Source: an uncultured Clostridia bacterium
Lineage (GTDB): Bacteria > Bacillota > Clostridia > Christensenellales > Aristaeellaceae
Direction of reading: 5' to 3'
NCBI GenBank assembly: GCA_934647305.1
Contig: CAKUFI010000021.1
Coordinates: 1-39,112, forward strand
DNA: 39,112 bases
The position numbers were made by a program, and so were the translations under genes. The notes under the pieces were generated by a model. It was not told where the DNA came from. It ran no database searches and worked only from the letters and a program-made list of their open reading frames with translations. Of this stretch, positions 1 through 6,445 are shown in pieces (position 1 is the stretch's first letter; the number at the start of each line of letters is the position of its first letter).

Positions 1-450
1 GCACGGACTCGTATTTCAATCCACGTCCCCCGTGCGGGGGACGACAAGACACGTCCTGCCGAGGGGGCGACCAGGACACATTTCAATCCACGTCCCCCGT
101 GCGGGGGACGACTCCAGCAGCGCACCTGTGTTCGAGGTGTACACGCTATTTCAATCCACGTCCCCCGTGCGGGGGACGACGAAGTTGCATCTTCTACGCC
201 AAAACCCAAGCCCTTATTTCAATCCACGTCCCCCGTGCGGGGGACGACAGACGCAGCGGAATCTCCGATTAGCGCCATTTTGAATTTCAATCCACGTCCC
301 CCGTGCGGGGGACGACGCACGCTGACCGCGATTGCAAACGCAATCCGCGAATTTCAATCCACGTCCCCCGTGCGGGGGACGACAGTAACGGAAAATGCCA
401 TGTGTTGGACGAGCCAGATTTCAATCCACGTCCCCCGTGCGGGGGACGAC
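1..450 (-). CRISPR. Type I-C CRISPR array, leader-proximal end (7 repeats visible, continues off the left edge)
   Basis: Seven identical 33-nt repeats lie at 13-45, 80-112, 148-180, 216-248, 284-316, 351-383 and 418-450. They are separated by six unique spacers of 34 or 35 nt, and bases 1-12 are the end of a seventh spacer. Read on the minus strand, the repeat starts GTCGTCCCCCGCAC and ends GTGGATTGAAAT, with a perfect stem (CGTCCCCC / GGGGGACG) and an 11-nt 3' tail. This is the form of subtype I-C repeats, which Cas5c cleaves below the stem. The direction matches the cas genes, so the leader is on the right and the newest spacer should be 384-417. No repeat degeneration is seen in the visible part. 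I saw no match between the spacers and the rest of the window. Confidence 0.98.
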
Positions 451-774
451 CGCAAAAGTTGCCTGAAACTGGGTTGCAGTTTCGTGCAGCTTCTGCGAAA
501 ACCGGCGCGCGGGCCGGGATACCTTGGGGAAAGCGAGCCTGTTTTGCAAGGAAAAGCAGGCAAAACGCGGTGCGAAGGTACCTGGGAAAAAGCGGACGCT
601 TGCCCCTCGCACCGGGCAGTCAGGTCGGCGGCGGTTCATTTCGCCGGCAAGCAGGACGTATCCGGAGCTCATGCCGTGCAGTGTGAGACGGTTCGCGCGC
701 AGACTGGCAGGCAGGACGTGGATGGGCGGCGCGCCGGGCGGCCTGAGACCGGGCCTTGCGGGGTGCGACGGCGT
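451..774 (-). promoter_or_regulatory. CRISPR leader between cas2 and the first repeat
   Basis: This is 324 bp with no supportable gene, lying between the cas2 stop codon and the leader-proximal repeat, the usual place of the leader that directs array transcription and spacer insertion. It is GC-rich and I found no convincing -35/-10 pair, so the array may partly be read through from the cas operon. Short inverted repeats lie close to the first repeat: GAAACTG at 465-471 with CAGTTTC at 477-483, and GTTTTGC at 541-547 with GCAAAAC at 560-566. They could bend DNA or guide integration, but this is inference. Confidence 0.7.
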
Positions 775-1065
775 TCAGACCATCAGCACGTCGTCCGGCT
801 GATAGGCGGGGTGCGCACCGAAGTGCTGCACCTTGGACTGATAGCGGTTGCCCAGCAGGTAAAAGCGCAGACTGTCCTTATCCTGGTCGATGAGCGCGGT
901 CAGTTCGGCCTGCAAAAGGCGCAGCTGACCCGCGTCGAGGCTGCATTCGAAAACCGAGTTCTGCACGCGCTGGCCGTGGGCGACGCACTTCTTCGCCACC
1001 TGGCGCAGGCGGCGCTTTCCGGCTGCGTCCTCGGTCGATACGTCGTAGGTGATCAGAACCAGCAT
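775..1065 (-). CDS. cas2: CRISPR-associated endonuclease Cas2, type I-C
   Basis: A 96-residue protein that begins MLVLITYDVST, the beta-1 strand of Cas2 with the conserved aspartate (D8). The remainder (RLRQVAKKC, QNSVFEC, RFYLLGN) follows the ferredoxin-like fold of small I-C Cas2 proteins. Cas2 dimers bridge two Cas1 dimers and form the integrase that inserts new spacers. It is the last gene of the cas operon. Its start codon lies 21 bp after the cas1 stop, behind a clear GAGGAGG ribosome site. Length is normal for the family and nothing looks damaged. Confidence 0.97.
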   Translation of the reverse strand: MLVLITYDVSTEDAAGKRRLRQVAKKCVAHGQRVQNSVFECSLDAGQLRLLQAELTALIDQDKDSLRFYLLGNRYQSKVQHFGAHPAYQPDDVLMV

Positions 1066-1086
1066 GTTTTTCCTCCTCGATTCAGG

Positions 1087-2118
1087 CTACTTCCACAGGA
1101 AGGGAGGATACCCCTCCAGGTCGCCGCGCAGATGCCTGGCCAGCAGCAGCGCCTGGACGTAGGGCACGAGGCCCCAGGCCAGCTTTTCCTTCAGGAAGGG
1201 ATGCGTGATCTCCTCGCGCTTGCGGGTCTGCCAGGCGTTGAGCAGCGTCTTGCGTCCTTCGTCCGTGAGCAGCACCGCGCCGCCGGACTGAGTGCGAAAG
1301 TGCTGCTTTTGCAGCGCACGGGTGTTGATGAGCGTCAGTACCAGGCGATCGGCCAGCGGCGCGCGCAGCTCCTCCATCAGATCCAGCGCCAGCGAAACGC
1401 GGCCGGGGCGGTCGCGGTGCATAAAGCCCACATATGCGTCCAGCCCCACGCTCTCGAGCGCGGCGGCGCAGTCGTGTGTCAGCAGAGTGTAGGTCATCGA
1501 CAGGGCGGCGTTCACCCGATCCATCGGCGGGCGGCGATTCCTGCCCTCAAAGCGGAAGTCCTCCCGCTGGTTCAGGATCAGCTCGTCCCACACGCCGAAG
1601 TAGCAGGCCGACGCTTCGCCCTCCAGGCCGCGTAGGGTGTCCAGGTTTTCCGCCGCGAGCAGGGGCTGAAGCTGTGCCTGCAGGTGGATAGACGCTTCGC
1701 GCAGGCGCGCCTCGTTCACGCGCAGCGCGTGATCGCGCAGTGTGCGCTCGAGTACCCAGCGGCTGTTGTATACCTTGCCGAAGATCAGGCTGCGCGCCGC
1801 GCGGCAGCTGGCCTGTTCGCTGTCGGAGACGCGGTACTGCGCCTTGCGAAGCAGCACGTTGCCCCGCGACTCGCCCGCCGCCCGGGCCAGCAGCCGTCCG
1901 CTCGGGGTCAGGAAGCTCAATCCAATGCCGCGGTTCACGCACTCCCCCATCAGCGCGGGGCTTGCGCCCTTGTAGGAAAAGTTCAGGATGCTCTCCAGCA
2001 CCTGAAGCGGGTACTGCGCCGCCTTGCCCTCGTCGCGATAGATCACGACGTTTTCGTTTTCCAGCGCCAGATACGCGTCCTCCGAGGTGACAAACAGCGT
2101 GTTGAGCAGCTTTCTCAT
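1087..2118 (-). CDS. cas1: CRISPR-associated integrase Cas1, type I-C
   Basis: A 343-residue Cas1, the catalytic subunit of the spacer-integration complex. The beta-rich N-terminal domain (about 1-80) is followed by the helical catalytic domain. The usual metal-binding residues are visible: E166 in RGLEGEAS, H234 in GFMHRDRPGR, and the acidic cluster D246-E250 in SLALDLMEE. The start ATG overlaps the cas4 stop by four bases (ATGA), so translation is probably coupled to cas4. Length and motifs indicate an intact enzyme. Confidence 0.97.
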   Translation of the reverse strand: MRKLLNTLFVTSEDAYLALENENVVIYRDEGKAAQYPLQVLESILNFSYKGASPALMGECVNRGIGLSFLTPSGRLLARAAGESRGNVLLRKAQYRVSDSEQASCRAARSLIFGKVYNSRWVLERTLRDHALRVNEARLREASIHLQAQLQPLLAAENLDTLRGLEGEASACYFGVWDELILNQREDFRFEGRNRRPPMDRVNAALSMTYTLLTHDCAAALESVGLDAYVGFMHRDRPGRVSLALDLMEELRAPLADRLVLTLINTRALQKQHFRTQSGGAVLLTDEGRKTLLNAWQTRKREEITHPFLKEKLAWGLVPYVQALLLARHLRGDLEGYPPFLWK

Positions 2119-2774
2119 GCTTCCGCCTCCTCTGCCGCGGCGCGCAGGTACTCATCGACCGGCGGCGACTTTTTCAGGCCCGGCAGGCAGACCTCCTTCA
2201 GCGAGCAGGCGCGGCAGCGCCCGGCCGGGCGGGGCGAGGGGGTGTGCCCTCTGCGCATGCAGTCGCGCATGGCCGAGAGGATTTCCGTCACGCGCCCGCG
2301 CAGCTCAGACGTAATGGCGACCGGCTTTCGCCGCCTGGTTTCGCCGTAGTAAAGGCAGCCCTCCGGGATGTCGCACAGCAGCATTTCCTCCAGGCACATC
2401 GCCTGGGCGCACAGCTGCAGCTCGTCCGCGTCGTGCTCCTTGGGCGCGCCGCGCTTGTACTCGACCGGGCAGGGGAGCCAGAGCCCCTCCTGACCCGGAA
2501 GCGTCACGCCGCCGGGGTTCAGGTGAAACTCGACCACGTCGCACACGCCCATGACCTGCAGGCGGTGCGAAACCACCCGCAGGCCGCGCGCCGTCAGGGT
2601 ATCGCCCCGGCGCTCGAGCAGCGTTTCGTCGTGGGCGCGGCGGTGCATCAGACTGCCGTCCACCGTTCGCTCGTTGTCCGCCCACTGCTGCTCGATGTAG
2701 ATCAGCGCCCACTGGCGCGGACAGAAGGCGTAGTGCTGTATGCCGGACAGGGTCAGATAGTCCTGCTCCGTCAC
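2115..2774 (-). CDS. cas4: CRISPR-associated exonuclease Cas4, type I-C
   Basis: A RecB-type nuclease with a 4Fe-4S cluster, which trims and PAM-selects prespacers together with Cas1-Cas2. I place the start at the GTG that overlaps the cas7 stop (GTGA). The protein then begins VTEQDYLTLSGIQHYAFC and lines up with the family start; the open frame extends five codons further upstream to another GTG at 2789. Counted from this start, visible residues are C18 for the cluster, H44, D79, E105 and K107 (VEYKRG) for the nuclease site, and C187, C190 and C196 (CRACSLKEVC) closing the cluster. About 219 residues, intact, tightly packed between cas7 and cas1. Confidence 0.95.
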   Translation of the reverse strand: MTEQDYLTLSGIQHYAFCPRQWALIYIEQQWADNERTVDGSLMHRRAHDETLLERRGDTLTARGLRVVSHRLQVMGVCDVVEFHLNPGGVTLPGQEGLWLPCPVEYKRGAPKEHDADELQLCAQAMCLEEMLLCDIPEGCLYYGETRRRKPVAITSELRGRVTEILSAMRDCMRRGHTPSPRPAGRCRACSLKEVCLPGLKKSPPVDEYLRAAAEEAEA

Positions 2775-3670
2775 CCCATGATCTCGCACCGCACGCCCTC
2801 GGGCAGGTCGTTTTCGTCGACCGACACGTCGTAGTCGGCGTAGCTGCGCGGGGCGGAAACGCCTTCCCTGCGCTGCACGTGCACCCGGTCGAACAGCTTC
2901 CAGGCGGGCGCGTTGCCGAACTCGCTGTCGTGCCTGAACACGATCAGCCGACGCACAGCCATCTTGCCGCGGGCGGCGCTGCGGTCGCCTTCAAACATGT
3001 TCAGTATGGCCTGCCACAGAAGCGCCAGGTCTTCCTCGGAGAAGCCGGTGGTCTTGCGCGCCAGGTTGGCCGACACGAAGCCCTCCGCGCGGTACAGGCC
3101 GTAGGGCACGATGTACTTGCGGCCCATCTCGGTGCCCTTCTTGTCCGCGTCGGCCTCGGTGGTGATGGCCACGCGGGTGATCGTCACCTCCTGGGGCATG
3201 ATGGGGTCGATGCTGCGCGCGAAGCCCAGCTGCACCGGCCCGCGCACCTGGCCGCAGTTCAGCGAGGCCTTGACGAAGGTGGTCATCACCGCGCCGAAGG
3301 TGCGCACATCGAAGTAGTGGCCGCACATATAGGCCAGCAGCTTTGCGTCGATGTCCTTGTCCGACTTCTTGAGCTTCTTCAAGCCGTCCTCGGTGATCTC
3401 GGGATAGCCGCTTTCGGCCAGCGCGCGGCGGTCAAGGCGGTTGAGCGGCTCGTTTTCGCAGATATAGATGCCGTAGCGCGGGTCGCCCTCCTTCACCATC
3501 TGCACATAGTTGCGGATCTTGCGCTTCAGGCACACGTCGGTGACCAGGCCGCAGCCGGTTTCCGGGTCGGTCCGGGGCATGTTGCCCGCGTCGGGGTCGC
3601 CGTTCGGGTTGCCGTTCTCCACGTCAAACAGGATCACGAAGTCATATCGGTTGCGAATGCACTCAGCCAT
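2771..3670 (-). CDS. cas7: Cascade backbone protein Cas7 (Csd2), type I-C
   Basis: A 299-residue Csd2/Cas7, the repeated backbone subunit that coats the spacer part of the crRNA in I-C Cascade. The N-terminal signature FDVENGNPNGDPDAGNMPR (residues 15-33) is diagnostic for Csd2, and the segment DVRTFGAVM is also typical. The ATG overlaps the cas8c stop by eight bases, with a GGAGG site inside the end of cas8c. The gene ends in the GTGA overlap with cas4. Because Cas7 is needed in several copies per complex, its position directly after cas8c/cas11c fits the normal I-C order. Confidence 0.97.
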   Translation of the reverse strand: MAECIRNRYDFVILFDVENGNPNGDPDAGNMPRTDPETGCGLVTDVCLKRKIRNYVQMVKEGDPRYGIYICENEPLNRLDRRALAESGYPEITEDGLKKLKKSDKDIDAKLLAYMCGHYFDVRTFGAVMTTFVKASLNCGQVRGPVQLGFARSIDPIMPQEVTITRVAITTEADADKKGTEMGRKYIVPYGLYRAEGFVSANLARKTTGFSEEDLALLWQAILNMFEGDRSAARGKMAVRRLIVFRHDSEFGNAPAWKLFDRVHVQRREGVSAPRSYADYDVSVDENDLPEGVRCEIMG

Positions 3671-4034
3671 TGTCCCTGTCCTCCTTCTTCGTCCAAAGCT
3701 TCTGCTTCTGGTGATAGTAGCCCAGCTGGAACACGCCCTGATCCTCGAGCGTCAGCCGCTTGGGATAGGTTTCGTCCAGGCGGGTGTAAAGCTCCTGCAG
3801 CATTTTATCGTAATAGACCCGCGTGCCCTCATTCGCCCGGTTCAGATGAGCCTGAGCCAGCTTGAGCAGCGTGGGGAAGACCAGCATCGGCGTGGCGCAG
3901 GCCGCGTTAAAGTAGCGGTTGCGGATGGTGGTGCTCAGCTTGGAGTCGGTCGAATCGACCTGCAGCTTCTCCAGCACCGCAAACAGCCGTCCCAGCACAT
4001 ACGGGGTATAGGTCGCCTCGTCGTTCAGTTTCAC
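3663..4034 (-). CDS. cas11: Probable small subunit Cas11c, translated from inside cas8c
   Basis: In type I-C systems the small subunit is known to be made from an internal start within cas8c. Here a near-perfect ribosome site, AAGGAGG at 4049-4043, lies in frame inside cas8c and is followed after 8 nt by a GTG codon at 4034-4032 (residue 466 of Cas8c). Translation from there gives 123 residues, a suitable size for Cas11c, covering the helical C-terminus (TPYVLGRLFAVLEKLQ to the end). A nearby ATG at 4052 lacks an upstream ribosome site. The start is inferred from sequence; the existence of Cas11c in the family is established. Confidence 0.75.
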   Translation of the reverse strand: MKLNDEATYTPYVLGRLFAVLEKLQVDSTDSKLSTTIRNRYFNAACATPMLVFPTLLKLAQAHLNRANEGTRVYYDKMLQELYTRLDETYPKRLTLEDQGVFQLGYYHQKQKLWTKKEDRDNG

Positions 4035-5429
4035 CTTCAGTACCTCCTTCATCGGATGCGCGTCGTCGTCACGCACCACGTTCTTCAGCAGATATGCCTT
4101 GATGATGGCCGCCTTGCCGCGGCTTACGTCCTGCTCGGCGCGCAGGCGCAGCTGCACCTGCTCAAACAGGGAGACCGGATAGGGCGCGTTGCTGAGTATC
4201 GCGCGCATCACCTCACCCACCAGTCGGTCCGGGGGCTTTTTATCCTTGCTTTTTTGGTTCGTCGTCTCGCCGAGCATCATCCACAGGGAGAGCTCCTCCC
4301 GCTCGTCGAAGGCCGGGCGCACGATTTCGAGCCGCTTCTGGTGCTCGTGCAGGTTTTCCGCAAAGGCGCGGAAGCTGTTCTGCAGGAAAAAGCGCACCGA
4401 CAGGCGGGAAGCGTTGGGCGCGAGGCCCAGGATGTAAAAGCGATTCTCGGGGTTCATCGAAATGCCGTCGATGAGCGCAGTCTTGCCCCTGCGCAGCTCC
4501 TCGATCGCCTGCCGGAGCTTCTGCTGATCCAGCTCGTCATCCGAACTGTCATCCGCGCTGTTCATCAGGTAACTCATCGCCGCGCTGTAGACCCTCTGCG
4601 CGCCCGCCTCCCAGAGAACCATCGTGGTGTCGCCCAGGCGGGTGTGGTAGTCCCTTTCGCGCAGCATGTAGTTGAGCGCCGCGCCATAGGCAAAGGCCGC
4701 CCGCTCGCCTACCGGGGCGTTGAGCCCCTGTGAGGCCGAGCGTCCATAGGACTCGTAGGACACGGCGTTAAAGGACACCAGCGACGCGCCGGTCGGCTGC
4801 GCGCCGGGCACGCCCTTGATGCTGGGGTGCAAAAGCGCAATCGGCCCCTCCTCGCCGGTCACCAGGCAGCGCCCGCGCGGGGCGTCGGCCCGGTCGCCGT
4901 AATGCCTGTCCCAGGCCGCGCGGATCTCCGGCACCTCCTGCGCGAAGGTACTGTCCATGCTGAAAATCAGGTTACCGCCGGCCTTCAGCTCAGCCAGTAT
5001 CGGCGCAATCAGCGGATGCTCCTCGGCGTGCTCCGCGTCCCAGGTCTCGAAAAACCGGCAGATCGCCCGCGCCATCGGGTGCTCTACCCCCTGAAGCAGC
5101 CGCGTATTCAGCGCCGCGCAGGCCGCGCAGCACTTCAGGGCGCGATCCTTCTTGCCCTTGAGATCCAGGCCCAGCATGTACATCGCGTTGTCGCACAGGA
5201 AATTGGCCGCCACGCCGCTGGCGCGCTTGACCGGTGCGGGCAGCTTCATCGGCCGGGCGGTGCGCTTGCCCTTCTTGTCCGGAAGGCCCAGCGGAAAAAC
5301 CTGCAGCAGCTTCCCCTGCCCGTCCAGCTCGAGGGCGAAGGAAACCTTGACCTCCACCCAGCCCGGCTTCTCCAGCTCGCCGCGCTCGGCCAGCGCCTCG
5401 TAGGCCTTCACCAGCGCCTGCAATATCAT
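3663..5429 (-). CDS. cas8c: Cascade large subunit Cas8c (Csd1)
   Basis: A 588-residue Csd1/Cas8c, the PAM-recognising large subunit of I-C Cascade. The N-terminus MILQALVKAYEAL and the internal GKTALIDGISMNPENRFYILG are typical of Csd1. The start ATG overlaps the cas5 stop (ATGA), preceded by GAGGTG at good spacing. In I-C systems the C-terminal part of this gene is also translated separately as the small subunit Cas11c; a strong internal start is present here and is listed as its own feature. Length is normal and the frame is intact. Confidence 0.97.
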   Translation of the reverse strand: MILQALVKAYEALAERGELEKPGWVEVKVSFALELDGQGKLLQVFPLGLPDKKGKRTARPMKLPAPVKRASGVAANFLCDNAMYMLGLDLKGKKDRALKCCAACAALNTRLLQGVEHPMARAICRFFETWDAEHAEEHPLIAPILAELKAGGNLIFSMDSTFAQEVPEIRAAWDRHYGDRADAPRGRCLVTGEEGPIALLHPSIKGVPGAQPTGASLVSFNAVSYESYGRSASQGLNAPVGERAAFAYGAALNYMLRERDYHTRLGDTTMVLWEAGAQRVYSAAMSYLMNSADDSSDDELDQQKLRQAIEELRRGKTALIDGISMNPENRFYILGLAPNASRLSVRFFLQNSFRAFAENLHEHQKRLEIVRPAFDEREELSLWMMLGETTNQKSKDKKPPDRLVGEVMRAILSNAPYPVSLFEQVQLRLRAEQDVSRGKAAIIKAYLLKNVVRDDDAHPMKEVLKVKLNDEATYTPYVLGRLFAVLEKLQVDSTDSKLSTTIRNRYFNAACATPMLVFPTLLKLAQAHLNRANEGTRVYYDKMLQELYTRLDETYPKRLTLEDQGVFQLGYYHQKQKLWTKKEDRDNG

Positions 5430-6076
5430 CCGATCACCTCGCAGTTCCTCAGGTCAATGACCCCGTGCTCCATCTTCACGCGCGTGAACAGCGGCGTGAT
5501 ATTCTCCGGGTCGGAATAGTCCATGTCGTAGAGCATGTAGCCCAGATCGCGCGTCTCGTCGATCGCGGGGATGTCCTCCTCCGCGCCCTCCCACAGGCCA
5601 AAGTGCGCCGTGCACTCCCGGCAGCCCAGATAGGGCGTGGAATAGCAGGCTCCTTTTTTCAGCCGGCGCTTCACGATATCCTGAAACTTGCCCGGATTAT
5701 CGGACGGGTTGGCCTTGTCCGTCATCTCGAAGTGCGCCTCGATCACATACCGCACGTCCCGCAGCATCATCGACGCGCGCTGCTGAATGTCCTGCGCGGT
5801 CACGATGCGGCCGGGTTTTCCCCCGTTCGCTTCCGTCATGACGCTCGACGCGAGAATCTTCGAGCTGACCTCGTTACGCCGGACGTTGATGAACTGAATC
5901 GGGGCGCACACCCAGATTTTGTCAATCTTCCAGCGCAGGCCGGGATGGAAGTACACGCTCTCGATCATCCCCCGCGCCGCGCTCGCCGTGGGTACTTCAT
6001 AGCCTACGCGCTCAGTCTTCATTTCGGGGCGCGTAAATAATGCGGTGGGTCCCCAGAATTCCGCCAGTATCGACAT
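5426..6076 (-). CDS. cas5: Cas5c (Cas5d): crRNA-processing Cascade subunit
   Basis: A 216-residue Cas5 of the I-C type. The N-terminus has the conserved run ALFTRPEMKTERVGYEVPTA (residues 12-31), followed by SAARGMIESVYFHPGLRWKI. Type I-C lacks Cas6; this protein cuts the pre-crRNA at the base of the repeat hairpin and keeps the 5' handle in the complex. It is the first gene of the six-gene cas5-cas2 operon. The start is certain: an extended AAGGAGGTGA site stands six bases before the ATG. A promoter at 6211-6239 predicts a leader of about 130 nt. Confidence 0.97.
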   Translation of the reverse strand: MSILAEFWGPTALFTRPEMKTERVGYEVPTASAARGMIESVYFHPGLRWKIDKIWVCAPIQFINVRRNEVSSKILASSVMTEANGGKPGRIVTAQDIQQRASMMLRDVRYVIEAHFEMTDKANPSDNPGKFQDIVKRRLKKGACYSTPYLGCRECTAHFGLWEGAEEDIPAIDETRDLGYMLYDMDYSDPENITPLFTRVKMEHGVIDLRNCEVIG

Positions 6077-6210
6077 GTGCCGTCACCTCCTTCTGTATTC
6101 TCTGGTCGGGGCTGCTGAGCGTGGGCAAAGGGCAGGCCGATTTCAGACACACCTTTCGCGTATACATCCCCTTCGCCCACTTCTCACGCAGCACTTCCGA
6201 ATGCACATTC

Positions 6211-6239
6211 AGTATAGCACATGAATCCAAGTCCGTCAA
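6211..6239 (-). promoter_or_regulatory. Promoter of the cas5-cas8c-cas7-cas4-cas1-cas2 operon
   Basis: On the minus strand TTGACG (6239-6234) and TATACT (6216-6211) are separated by exactly 17 bp, a near-consensus sigma-A promoter, with transcription expected to start near 6204. An AT-rich stretch lies just upstream (6240-6290). This promoter serves the effector and adaptation genes but not cas3, which has its own. The putative Cascade target with its TTC PAM begins 8 bp upstream of the -35 box. Confidence 0.85.
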
Positions 6240-6247
6240 TACATTTC

Positions 6248-6284
6248 TTCATTTCATTTTTGTGATCAATTGTTAATTCTTGTT
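6248..6284 (+). promoter_or_regulatory. Putative Cascade operator: PAM plus partial protospacer for the repeat-like RNA
   Basis: TTC at 6248-6250, the established type I-C PAM, is followed by ATTTCATTTTTGTGATC (6251-6267). This equals the first 17 spacer-like bases of the RNA at 6340-6436 except at guide positions 6 and 15; beyond position 17 pairing stops. Position 6 is the base that type I Cascades flip out and do not read. The site abuts the cas5 operon promoter, so a bound Cascade should block RNA polymerase without inviting full cleavage. The match includes a T-rich run, which lowers its statistical weight somewhat. Confidence 0.72.
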
Positions 6285-6303
6285 CAAAAGACCTTCCAAA
6301 CGA

Positions 6304-6332
6304 TTGACCACCCGACCTTTTGCCCATAAAAT
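6304..6332 (+). promoter_or_regulatory. Promoter of the small CRISPR-repeat-like RNA
   Basis: TTGACC (6304-6309) and TAAAAT (6327-6332) are each 5 of 6 to consensus and are spaced by 17 bp. The predicted transcription start, near 6339-6340, coincides with the first base of the repeat-like hairpin. The promoter is divergent from the cas5 operon promoter, with the putative Cascade site between the two. Confidence 0.8.
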
Positions 6333-6339
6333 GGAGCAT

Positions 6340-6436
6340 GTCGGGTGTCAGCCCGGGGATTGAAACATTTCTTTTTTGTGCTCGGCCAGAAGCCGCCGGG
6401 GGTTCGCGTACGCGCGCGTTCCCCCGGCCTTCTTTT
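6340..6436 (+). ncRNA. CreR-type Cas-regulating RNA: single degenerate CRISPR repeat plus promoter-matching spacer
   Basis: The unit sits in the gap between cas5 and cas3 and is transcribed against both. Bases 6340-6366 start with GTCG, fold into a hairpin (TCGGG 6341-6345 with CCCGG 6352-6356, loop TGTCAG) and end GGGATTGAAAC. That 11-nt tail differs at only two places from the tail of the array repeat (TGGATTGAAAT). The spacer-like part starts at 6367 (ATTTCTTTTTTGTGCTC) and pairs partially with the operator at 6251-6267. No second repeat follows; the unit ends in an intrinsic terminator. Known CreR/CreA RNAs of other CRISPR subtypes have this layout: a degenerate repeat and a partly matching guide that makes Cascade repress rather than cleave. 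Here it would repress the cas5 operon. Expression is unproven. The alternative is a mini-array remnant, but then promoter, PAM and guide match would all be coincidence. Confidence 0.78.
6387..6436 (+). terminator. Intrinsic terminator of the repeat-like RNA
   Basis: GAAG...GCCGGGGG (6389-6402) pairs with CCCCCGGCCTTC (6421-6432), with a GC-rich inner stem (CGCG...CGCG) and a T-run (TTCTTTTT) at the end on the plus strand. On the minus strand the same hairpin is not followed by Ts, so it should end the plus-strand RNA and not cas3 transcription. Confidence 0.8.
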
Positions 6437-6445
6437 TGCCGTGCG

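Noticed and set aside
35..690. Open frames running through the CRISPR array and leader
   Set aside because: They consist of translated repeats and spacers and have no coding character.
6012..6239. A 75-codon frame on the minus strand at the start of cas5
   Set aside because: It overlaps the cas5 start in another frame, has no ribosome site and covers the cas5 promoter; no toxin or anti-CRISPR features are visible.
6270..6340. A CreT-like toxin RNA beside the repeat-like RNA
   Set aside because: The PAM-flanked site lies at the cas5 operon promoter, and no extra small gene or rare-codon RNA is recognisable in the gap. A regulatory role is enough to explain the layout.
6340..6366. Remnant of a second CRISPR array
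   Set aside because: There is only one repeat-like unit, it has its own promoter placed at its first base, and a terminator follows instead of further repeats.
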